NCBI GenBank assembly: GCA_039680225.1
Contig: JBDKTK010000274.1
Coordinates: 1-5,025, forward strand
Length of the DNA stretch: 5,025 nucleotides
DNA from: JBDKTK01 sp039680225
GTDB lineage: Bacteria > Desulfobacterota > Syntrophia > Syntrophales > UBA4778
Direction: 5' to 3'
Under the pieces are notes generated by a model that worked only from the letters and a program-made list of their open reading frames with translations, had not been told where the DNA came from and searched no databases. A program made the position numbers and the translations under genes. Positions 1 to 4,939 of the stretch are shown piece by piece (position 1 is the stretch's first letter; the number at the start of each line of letters is the position of its first letter).

Positions 1-392
1 GCCGCAGGGGCCAGTACGGCAACCTGGTTACAATCAACCACCCCAATGGTTACACGACCTGTTACGGCCACCTTTCGCGCATTTCCCGGGGTATCCGCCC
101 CGGCTGCCGGGCCAGGCAGGGCGACATTATAGGCTTTGTGGGCGCGACAGGGCTGGCGAGCGGCCCGCACCTTCACTACGAGGTGCGCCGGGGGGGCAAT
201 TTCGTAAATCCCCTTGCAGTCAAAGGGGAGAGCGGCCGGCAGGTCCCCCGCAATCTTTTATATAAATTCAGAGCGGCCGCGGCCAGGATGGACAAGCTGC
301 TTGCATCCGGCAACTCTGCAACAGGGCAATTGCCTGAAGAGGTAGCGCCGGGCATGGCGGTCAGCCAGGTACTGAAACTCTATCTGCTTTAA
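1..392 (+). CDS. M23-family (LytM-type) metallopeptidase, C-terminal part, 5' end outside the window
   Basis: The reading frame is open from base 3 to the TAA at 390-392, giving about 129 residues. It carries the second half of a peptidase M23 domain: YGNLVTINHPNGY (visible residues 5-17), YGHLS with His23, the QGDIIGFVGATG turn (39-50), and the zinc-binding HLH of GPHLHYEV at 56-58, followed by NFVNPLAV. The first zinc ligands (HxxxD) should lie left of the window. M23 enzymes are zinc endopeptidases that cut peptidoglycan cross-links or glycine bridges outside the cytoplasmic membrane. Some are inactive LytM regulators, but the HLH and upstream His here suggest an active site. After the domain is a tail of about 55 residues, partly helical (FRAAAARMDKLL). 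It converges on the next gene with a 58-bp gap. The family call is secure; the exact role (lysis, division, sporulation) cannot be told. Confidence 0.93.
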   Translation, partial: RRGQYGNLVTINHPNGYTTCYGHLSRISRGIRPGCRARQGDIIGFVGATGLASGPHLHYEVRRGGNFVNPLAVKGESGRQVPRNLLYKFRAAAARMDKLLASGNSATGQLPEEVAPGMAVSQVLKLYLL

Positions 393-450
393 ATCATGGT
401 CCTGTGAAAGGGCTTCCGGCATCTTGCCCGAAAACCCGGAACTCGAGTTT

Positions 451-948
451 TCACGTCACCAGGATCTTCTGCATCCAGACCGTGTCGAAATCGCGGCCGT
501 TCTTTTTCCCGGCATTTTTGAACCGCCCGCATTCCGCAAAGCCGTTCTCCAGATGGAACGCAATGCTGCGCGGATTGAGCGAGGAGATGCTTGCCAGGAC
601 GTTTTTGAGCCCCATTTCCCGGCCCCCTTTTTCAAGACGGGCCAGCAGCAATTTCCCTATGCCTTTTCCCGTATACTCGTGATGGATGAAATAAGTCGCC
701 TCGGCAGTCTGAGAAAAAACGGGCGCGGAATTGTGCACTCTTAGCATCCCGAAGCCTACGATTCCGCCCTTTTCATCCGTCACCGTTCCGGTGGGATAAC
801 CCCTTGAGACCTGCAGGAAGAGGTCGAAGGCCTCGTAGGGGAGTTTCCTCTCCGGGTATGCCGCGAACGAGTTCTCCACGTAATAATTGAATATGTCTAT
901 TATGTCCCGGCGGTCTTCGCCGGCGATCGGGCGTATTGAGAACTCCAT
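451..948 (-). CDS. GNAT-family N-acetyltransferase, phosphinothricin acetyltransferase-like (Pat/MnaT group)
   Basis: A 165-residue protein, the usual length for single-domain GNAT enzymes, which move an acetyl group from acetyl-CoA to an amine. Residues 1-22 match the typical opening (IRPIAGEDRRDIIDIFN). Motif A with the acetyl-CoA pyrophosphate loop is at 83-101, with YTGKGIG at 92-98. Motif B follows with SLNPRSIAFHLENGF (123-137), and the end has the GRDFDTVWMQKIL pattern of the phosphinothricin/methionine-sulfone acetyltransferase group (Pat, Bar, MnaT/YncA). By family knowledge the substrate is probably an amino acid or analogue, but it is not fixed by sequence. The longest frame begins at a TTG (952-954), but GAGG sits directly against that codon. 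It is 6 nt from the ATG at 946-948, so ATG was chosen. It lies downstream of the oxidoreductase on the same strand after a 156-bp gap, so separate transcription is likely. Confidence 0.9.
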   Translation of the reverse strand: MEFSIRPIAGEDRRDIIDIFNYYVENSFAAYPERKLPYEAFDLFLQVSRGYPTGTVTDEKGGIVGFGMLRVHNSAPVFSQTAEATYFIHHEYTGKGIGKLLLARLEKGGREMGLKNVLASISSLNPRSIAFHLENGFAECGRFKNAGKKNGRDFDTVWMQKILVT

Positions 949-954
949 GTCCAA

Positions 955-958
955 CCTC
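955..958 (-). promoter_or_regulatory. Shine-Dalgarno site that decides the GNAT start
   Basis: On the minus strand the sequence reads CACGAGGTTGGACATGGAG. GAGG(T) is 6 nt before the ATG at 948-946, an ideal spacing. It has no spacing at all to the upstream in-frame TTG at 954-952. This moves the start two codons in. Confidence 0.75.
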
Positions 959-969
959 GTGAAATGTTT

Positions 970-993
970 GATTCGGATTTGGCCAGATTCGGA
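970..993. repeat. 8-nt direct repeat in the GNAT leader, possible operator
   Basis: GATTCGGA occurs exactly at 970-977 and 986-993, a 16-nt period, separated by TTTGGCCA, which contains the palindrome TGGCCA. On the minus strand this is TCCGAATC twice, beginning 21 nt upstream of the GNAT ATG and just before its ribosome site. A palindrome GGAAATTTCC follows at 995-1004. The repeat is seen directly; that a regulator binds it is inference. Confidence 0.35.
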
Positions 994-1104
994 GGGAAAT
1001 TTCCAGATTTTTTTGATTGATGCCGATCAAGGGCGATCGCCTTAAGTAAATATCCGGTCACTGAGCTTGCTCGAAGCGGCATTACCTTGTCAATTTTAAA
1101 AATA

Positions 1105-2514
1105 TCAATCGTGCAGGATGGCCCCTTGCCTGAGGAGTTCTTCCTGCACCTCGCGGGCCGGCACCTCGCGCGGGATGCGGCCGGAGCGCACCGCGAGGGC
1201 GGCGCAGACCCCTGCGGCCTGCCCCGTGGCAATCGAGGTGGGCATTATCCTGTAAGAGGCAAAGGCCTCATGGCTTCCCGAAATGCACCTGCCGGCGGTC
1301 AGGATGTTTTCGGGGCCAAGCGGGATGAGGCACCGCAGGGGGATGTCGTAGGCCTTCCCGGGCGGGAGCCTTTTCAGGACCGTCCCCTTCCCTTCCGGGC
1401 TGTGGATATCAATGGGGTACGTCCCTCGGGCGATCACGTCGTCAAACGAACGGGCCTGGAGGACATCGTCTGCGGTCATTGCATATTCGCCGGTTATGCG
1501 GCGGGTCTCCCGGACTGCAATGGCAGTCCCGCTCTGGGCCACGAATGATTTTGCAAAGCCGGGGACATATTTTTTCAGGAACGCCGCAATCTGCTCCATC
1601 TGCCTGCGTCCCTCCCGCTCGGCCCCGGTGAGGTCCCAGACGTCGGTGCCCAACACCCTGACCCGCGTGCTGTTGACTGTGATCTCCCCCTCGCGGACGG
1701 ACCCGAAAAATAATATGTCCTCCCGCTTCAGGTCCAGGTCGCCGTTGCGGGCGGCTTCATCAATAAGATCCCACAAGCCGTGGTTGGCCTCCCATTGTCC
1801 GGGATGCCCATTTGCGTAGCCGAAAAATTCTCTTTTATCGAACCCGGCCATGCGGAAGATAAGCGAAGCCGGCTGGACCATGCCGTCGCCGGCCCGGCCG
1901 ATTTCAAAAGGGGCGCCCGCCAGGGCGGCGATGTCGCCATCGCCGGTGCAGTCTATCGCAACGCCGGCCCTGACCGCGACCGGCCCGGATTTCGTCGCAA
2001 AAATGACCTCCCTGATGCGTTTATCGTCCCGATGGACGTCAAATGCGACCGAATGAAAGAGGTACGGCACATTGGCGTCATCCAGCATGCCCTCATAGAC
2101 AAGCTTGAGCTTCTCCGGGTCGAAAGGCAGCGTGAAGCCGTTTTCGGCGGAGGGCTCCATGGCGCCCCCCTCCTTCACAAGCCTCTCGACCAGGTCCCGG
2201 AGAATGCCGCCCACAACGGGCCGGCCCGCGGTGTGATCGGCCGGGAAAAGCGCGTCGCCGCCGCGGGGGCCGCCTTCCTCATTTGTATAAAAAGTCATGA
2301 AAGGGCCGACCAGGCACACCGTGGCGTGCCCGCCGAAAAAACCGTATTTCTCCACGATGACAACCCGCGCTCCGGCCTGCGCTGCGCCGAGCGCTGCGCC
2401 CAACCCCGCGGGGCCTCCCCCCACTACGAGGACGTCCGTTTCGGCGGCAAGCATGGCTTGACGCGGGGCGGTCTGAAGCAACACTTCGCGGCCCGGGCGC
2501 TTCAGTGCAGGCAT
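1105..2514 (-). CDS. FAD-dependent oxidoreductase (FAD_oxidored, PF12831-type)
   Basis: A 469-residue soluble flavoprotein. Its Rossmann FAD site is near the N-terminus: DVLVVGGGPAGLGAA (27-41), with the acidic end of beta-2 in VVIVEK (Glu55) for the ribose, then GGHAT (61-65). Further family marks are IDCTGDGDIAALAG (187-200), the RETRRITGEY signature (335-344), and a C-terminal FAD-contacting block of NILTAGRCIS (403-412) and MPTSIATGQAAGVCAAL (424-440). There are no Cys clusters for iron-sulfur centres and no membrane segment or signal peptide. The family is large and rarely characterised, and the substrate is unknown. The start ATG directly follows the TAA of the pyruvyltransferase gene, so translational coupling is likely. 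A GGGGAG lies about 11 nt upstream, a long spacing. An internal Met21 would also keep the Rossmann fold but has no ribosome site. A role in glycan or envelope metabolism is suggested only by context. Confidence 0.9.
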   Translation of the reverse strand: MPALKRPGREVLLQTAPRQAMLAAETDVLVVGGGPAGLGAALGAAQAGARVVIVEKYGFFGGHATVCLVGPFMTFYTNEEGGPRGGDALFPADHTAGRPVVGGILRDLVERLVKEGGAMEPSAENGFTLPFDPEKLKLVYEGMLDDANVPYLFHSVAFDVHRDDKRIREVIFATKSGPVAVRAGVAIDCTGDGDIAALAGAPFEIGRAGDGMVQPASLIFRMAGFDKREFFGYANGHPGQWEANHGLWDLIDEAARNGDLDLKREDILFFGSVREGEITVNSTRVRVLGTDVWDLTGAEREGRRQMEQIAAFLKKYVPGFAKSFVAQSGTAIAVRETRRITGEYAMTADDVLQARSFDDVIARGTYPIDIHSPEGKGTVLKRLPPGKAYDIPLRCLIPLGPENILTAGRCISGSHEAFASYRIMPTSIATGQAAGVCAALAVRSGRIPREVPAREVQEELLRQGAILHD

Positions 2515-3639
2515 TTACGGACTTTCTCCCCTCAGGATTTTTACGGCAATTTTATTGGTCTCCCGGGCGCGGCTCTTGAGTTCCGGAAGTCTCGCCCCGA
2601 TCTGCCTTTTTATTTCCTCGCGCTGGTCCCACGACCTGTCTATGTGCGCAATAAGCCGTCCCGAGTTGACAAGCTCCAGGGGCGGGGAGAGGAGGCCGAT
2701 GTCGTCCAGGAAACCTGATACTTTCGAGGCATAAGGGAGCGCCACAAAGGGGACCCCCCGGAGGGCGGCGAAGATGAGAAAGTGCAGGCGCATGCCGACC
2801 GCGAAGACGAAATTGTCCATCAGCGTCAGTATCCGGCCGGCGGAGTAATTGCCCATCAGGACGCTCGCCCTCTGGGGGCGGAGCATGCGGGCAATCACGG
2901 CATGAGAGTGCTGCATGTCGAGGACTTTCCGCTCCATCGGGATGAATACGACATGGGCATTATACCTGTCGATCATGTAATCGGCGGCATTTGCGAGCAG
3001 CCCGTGGTAGAATTCCTGGTCGATATCGGGCGCGGCCGCGCCGGGCTCGCGGACCGATATCCCGATCAGATTCGGTTTTGTATCCAATCCTTCCCTGTGC
3101 AGGTCGTGTTCCCCCAGAGGCTCGGGTTCGAGCAGCAGGGCCGGGTCGGCGGTTATGTCTATCCGGCAATCGACGCCGGCGTCTTCCAGGATCTTTTTTG
3201 CCGACCTTTCCCGGACCGTTATCGCCGCGGCGCGGCACAGGCAGTCCCGGACCGCTGCCTGGTTGCCGGCATCATTAAGCGGGCCCGCCCCGATCGCATA
3301 GGTCATCAGGGGGATACTGCGGTCCAGGGCCAATAAGGCCTCGCGCAAATAGACCCGCACCTCGCGGTCGAAAAGTATCCCGCCCCCGCCCAGGATGAAC
3401 AGGTCGAGGCCGCTGATCTCGGGCACGACTTCGTCGCGCGACAGCGTGCGGACTGCAACGGCCTTTTCAACCTCGTGGTGTTTCAAGGTGTGTTCGGGGT
3501 TGCGGGAAAAAACGGTGATCTCAACGGGAAGGGACTTGCGCAATTCGCTTGTTATGCAATGGAGGATCGCCTCATCCCCCAGGTTGAGGCCGCCGTAGGA
3601 GCCGGAAATCCCGACCTTGTACTTCTGCGTATAATTCAT
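2515..3639 (-). CDS. csaB: Polysaccharide pyruvyltransferase, CsaB-like (PF04230)
   Basis: A 374-residue protein, about the length of CsaB enzymes. These use phosphoenolpyruvate to add a pyruvyl ketal to a sugar of a cell-wall polymer; in Bacillus and relatives this creates the anchor for SLH-domain surface proteins. Visible marks are SYGGLNLGDEAIL (14-26), DLFILGGGGILFD (79-91), TADPALLL (163-170), GISVRE (193-198), GMRLHFLIFA (282-291) and PFVALPYASKVSGFLDD (297-313). In the last block YASKV takes the place of the common YDPKV, so the Asp is replaced. No membrane segment is seen; the enzyme is probably cytoplasmic. An in-frame TGA sits directly before the ATG, which forces this start. The ribosome site is weak (CCGGTG). 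A 25-residue membrane-peptide ORF lies 24 bp upstream and the oxidoreductase abuts downstream. The symbol is by family resemblance; the acceptor glycan is unknown. Confidence 0.9.
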   Translation of the reverse strand: MNYTQKYKVGISGSYGGLNLGDEAILHCITSELRKSLPVEITVFSRNPEHTLKHHEVEKAVAVRTLSRDEVVPEISGLDLFILGGGGILFDREVRVYLREALLALDRSIPLMTYAIGAGPLNDAGNQAAVRDCLCRAAAITVRERSAKKILEDAGVDCRIDITADPALLLEPEPLGEHDLHREGLDTKPNLIGISVREPGAAAPDIDQEFYHGLLANAADYMIDRYNAHVVFIPMERKVLDMQHSHAVIARMLRPQRASVLMGNYSAGRILTLMDNFVFAVGMRLHFLIFAALRGVPFVALPYASKVSGFLDDIGLLSPPLELVNSGRLIAHIDRSWDQREEIKRQIGARLPELKSRARETNKIAVKILRGESP

Positions 3640-3663
3640 TCAACACCGGGAAAAAACATGGGG

Positions 3664-3741
3664 CTATGGGATGTTTATTGCCGCCGCGATCACAACCACA
3701 GCTGCGGTGATAAGAACTATTTTGCGCTTACGGCGGACCAT
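3664..3741 (-). CDS. Small membrane peptide, 25 residues, upstream of csaB
   Basis: Translation from the ATG at 3741-3739 to the TAG at 3666-3664 gives a very basic N-terminus, MVRRKRK, then an unbroken hydrophobic stretch IVLITAAVVVIAAAINI and a final Pro. That is the shape of a one-span membrane peptide, or of the start of a Sec signal sequence. GGAG on the minus strand (plus positions 3748-3751) lies exactly 6 nt before the ATG, a better ribosome site than csaB itself has. The ORF ends 24 bp before csaB and is in the same frame, separated by TAG, seven codons, TGA. It could be a real small protein, a translated leader affecting csaB expression, or the remnant of an N-terminal anchor. No homologue is known to me. 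Third-position GC is only moderate. Confidence 0.5.
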   Translation of the reverse strand: MVRRKRKIVLITAAVVVIAAAINIP

Positions 3742-3747
3742 AAACGG

Positions 3748-3751
3748 CTCC
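3748..3751 (-). promoter_or_regulatory. Shine-Dalgarno site of the small membrane-peptide ORF
   Basis: The minus strand reads ACGGAGCCGTTTATG: GGAG with 6-nt spacing to ATG. This is the main reason for treating the short ORF as translated. Confidence 0.5.
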
Positions 3752-3829
3752 GTAAATTTTGTTCCCCGGAAGCAGGATGCGGGAAGCTCAGTCGAAGGCG
3801 GCAATGCAATCTGAAGACGGGGACAATTC

Positions 3830-3859
3830 AATATTTAACCAGCTGCGGATAAATTTCAA
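3830..3859 (-). promoter_or_regulatory. Candidate sigma-70-type promoter for the small ORF/csaB/oxidoreductase unit
   Basis: The minus strand has TTGAAA (plus positions 3854-3859; five of six matches to TTGACA), an 18-nt spacer, and AATATT (3830-3835; four of six matches to TATAAT) in AT-rich surroundings. Transcription would begin about 80 nt before the small ORF. It sits just after the T run of the minus-strand terminator, which would insulate it from upstream transcripts. The -10 match is modest. Confidence 0.3.
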
Positions 3860-3863
3860 TTTT

Positions 3864-3909
3864 AAAAAAGGCGGCGGATTGGACCGATGGGGCGGGTCCC
3901 GAACCCGCC
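3864..3909 (-). terminator. Intrinsic terminator in the csaB-side leader (possible attenuator)
   Basis: Read on the minus strand, GGCGGGTT (3909-3902) pairs with AATCCGCC (3880-3873) over 8 bp including one G-U. Inside, after a 2-nt bulge, GGACC (3899-3895) pairs with GGTCC (3885-3881) around a 9-nt loop. Three bases after the stem come six T (3869-3864). This is a canonical Rho-independent shape. It faces left but no minus-strand gene lies to its right, and the flanking genes diverge. It would therefore act on a leader RNA of the csaB unit or on a separate short RNA started between 3910 and about 4050. Confidence 0.65.
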
Positions 3910-3910
3910 C
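3890..3910. promoter_or_regulatory. Perfect hairpin overlapping the terminator arm (possible antiterminator)
   Basis: GGGCGGGT (3890-3897) and ACCCGCCC (3903-3910) form an exact 8-bp inverted repeat with a 5-nt loop. It uses the same bases as the left arm and inner stem of the minus-strand terminator, so both folds cannot form together. The exclusive pairing is seen directly; a switching role is inference. Confidence 0.4.
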
Positions 3911-3921
3911 GCAGACCTGAA

Positions 3922-3942
3922 ATCTCAGCGCCATCTCAGCGC
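3922..3942. repeat. Short tandem duplication ATCTCAGCGC x2
   Basis: ATCTCAGCGC occurs at 3922-3931 and 3933-3942, an 11-nt period. It lies in the non-coding leader just right of the hairpin. It may be a slippage product or a pair of sites on one helix face. Confidence 0.4.
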
Positions 3943-4052
3943 GCGGCAGGAATCCAGTCTTTTCCGGGCCCCGCCCAACTGCCCATTTTGCCTTTATTAT
4001 CAGGTACTTTCGATTACAAGCTCCCGTCTGGTGCAAACAAAAAAAGCGTGCT

Positions 4053-4757
4053 ATGATTTCTGACTTTTTTAAGGAACAAGGTAATTTGAACGTGAACGGA
4101 AGACCTTTCAGGAGCAAACTTATCGTCAATGATCTCGTCTGGACCGGGGCAAGCTGGGCGGGAATTTCATATATTGTCAACAGGATGGAAATGGCCCCGC
4201 CGATCCTCGGGCTTAAATTCCTCAATAAGGACCTGGGCAGCCTGATATTCCGCAAGTGGATGAGGAAGATCGGCGGCGAAGACCGCTACGATGAGCTGAG
4301 GATCTCGATCATCGAGGACCTGCCGGGAATGAACGGGGGGTACATAGCGATTGTGGGGTCCAGCATGGCAGGCGAGATGCTGCGGGCCAGGAGCGAGGGG
4401 TTCGATGTCGAGCCGGAATTCTATATAGGTTCGAGCAGCATCTGCAGGCTGCAGGACCCGAAACCGGGCAATCTCGAATCCTTCAAAAAAGCCTTCGAGA
4501 AGCACGGGAAATTCTACCTGGTCCCGATGTTCCCTCCCGACAGCGGGGAAGGTCCCGGGGAATGCCGGCCCGACCTGCAGTTGAGCATCTTGAAAAAAGA
4601 GATAAGTTTCCGCCGGGCCGGGGAAATCCCGAAAGACGACGTGGACGGGCTCGTCCATAACGGGAGCGCCCTGTCTTTCAGCTATTACATGCTGGACCTG
4701 GGCCGGGGCGGGATTACCTTTTTCTCGAAGGAACTGCTCCCCGAATACCTGCATTAA
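4053..4757 (+). CDS. Unrecognised 234-residue protein, probably cytoplasmic
   Basis: I do not recognise this family. The frame is open for 234 residues. Its codons after the first 30 or so strongly prefer G/C at the third position, unlike the opposite strand, so it is very likely real. The most patterned part is RISIIEDLPG (83-92) leading to GGYIAIVGSSMAGEMLRARS (95-114), an apparent beta-strand, loop and helix, followed by EFYIGSSSICRLQDPKPGN (122-140). There are only two Cys (131 and 171), no signal peptide and no clear membrane span; 31-57 is moderately hydrophobic. The ATG at 4053 is the farthest upstream start but has no ribosome site. AAGG at 4078-4081 precedes an in-frame TTG (4086) and GTG (4092), so the protein may begin 11-13 residues later. 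It is transcribed away from csaB and stops right at a long inverted repeat. Function unknown. Confidence 0.8.
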   Translation: MISDFFKEQGNLNVNGRPFRSKLIVNDLVWTGASWAGISYIVNRMEMAPPILGLKFLNKDLGSLIFRKWMRKIGGEDRYDELRISIIEDLPGMNGGYIAIVGSSMAGEMLRARSEGFDVEPEFYIGSSSICRLQDPKPGNLESFKKAFEKHGKFYLVPMFPPDSGEGPGECRPDLQLSILKKEISFRRAGEIPKDDVDGLVHNGSALSFSYYMLDLGRGGITFFSKELLPEYLH

Positions 4758-4835
4758 GGGTACGCAAATAAAGAAGGCTGAACGGCCGGCCAGGAGGGAT
4801 TTACAACCGGTCCTTTCAACCTTCTCCATACCCTT
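4756..4835. repeat. Long imperfect inverted repeat after the unrecognised gene
   Basis: The outer arms AAGGGTA (4756-4762) and TACCCTT (4829-4835) are exact complements. They enclose a longer inner inverted repeat (4773-4789 against 4807-4824). The left outer arm begins inside the TAA stop codon. The whole 80-nt block can fold as one interrupted hairpin on either strand. Confidence 0.6.
4765..4824 (-). terminator. Probable intrinsic terminator for the minus-strand gene at the right edge
   Basis: Read on the minus strand, GAAGGTTGAAAGGACCGG (4824-4807) pairs imperfectly with CCGGCCGTTCAGCCTTC (4789-4773) around a 17-nt loop, followed at once by TTTATTTG (4772-4765). The T-rich tail exists only in this direction. 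In the plus direction the stem is followed by TCCATACCC, so it would not be a standard terminator for the gene ending at 4757, though it could protect that RNA's 3' end. Confidence 0.5.
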
Positions 4836-4851
4836 GGGGGTTCATGTAAGA

Positions 4852-4939
4852 GCTATTGCCCAGGCATCTTTGATACAAGAGCACTCAAGAGGGAGGTAAG
4901 CTTTTCTCTTCACGCCCTTCACCGCTCCTGAGCAATAGC
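4852..4939. repeat. Inverted repeat spanning the 3' end of the right-edge gene
   Basis: GCTATTGCCCAGG (4852-4864) and CCTGAGCAATAGC (4927-4939) are complementary at 12 of 13 positions, 62 nt apart. A second weaker pair (AAGAGGGA at 4887-4894 with TTTTCTCTT near 4902-4910) lies inside. The right arm covers the last codons of the putative minus-strand gene. It may be a structured 3' untranslated region or a relic of a small mobile element. Confidence 0.5.

Larger units (their letters stand above)
949..1104. other. Spacer between GNAT and oxidoreductase genes
   Basis: No gene is seen here. It holds the GATTCGGA repeat, palindromes GGAAATTTCC (995-1004) and GGCGATCGCC (1032-1041), and an AT-rich stretch just after the oxidoreductase stop. 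A minus-strand TTGACA (1088-1093) matches the -35 consensus, but no acceptable -10 lies 16-18 nt downstream. No hairpin followed by a T run was found, so neither a terminator for the upstream unit nor a promoter for GNAT can be assigned. Confidence 0.5.
3742..4052. other. Divergent intergenic region between csaB side and the unrecognised gene
   Basis: Besides the separately listed promoter, terminator, alternative hairpin and tandem repeat, a minus-strand GATAAT (3996-4001) resembles a -10 box without a convincing -35. A transcript from it would run about 120 nt to the terminator T run. In that RNA, CCTGCC (about 3943-3948) could also pair with the GGCGGG of the terminator's left arm. No convincing plus-strand promoter for the gene at 4053 was found. 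I see no good coding frame here. Confidence 0.45.

Noticed and set aside
414..449. TTCCGG/CCGGAA stem (414-419, 436-441) and AACTCGAGTT palindrome between the convergent M23 and GNAT genes, as a bidirectional terminator.
   Set aside because: The stem is 6 bp with a 16-nt loop, and only four T follow after a gap. It is too weak to call.
1032..1041. GGCGATCGCC palindrome, containing the cyanobacterial HIP1 word GCGATCGC.
   Set aside because: HIP1 is meaningful only when highly repeated. I noticed only this copy, and nothing else points to a cyanobacterium.
1088..1093. Minus-strand TTGACA as a GNAT promoter.
   Set aside because: No acceptable -10 hexamer lies at 16-18 nt.
1780..2718. Long plus-strand ORF of 312 codons (and similar ones opposite the oxidoreductase, csaB and the 4053 gene).
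   Set aside because: They lie antisense to genes with clear family motifs or better codon use. Their residues show the Arg/Pro/Gly/His-rich makeup of shadow frames, and no domain is visible.
3639..3660. Seven-codon mini ORF (ATG TTT TTT ...) whose TGA overlaps the csaB ATG.
   Set aside because: It has no ribosome site and such short frames arise easily by chance.
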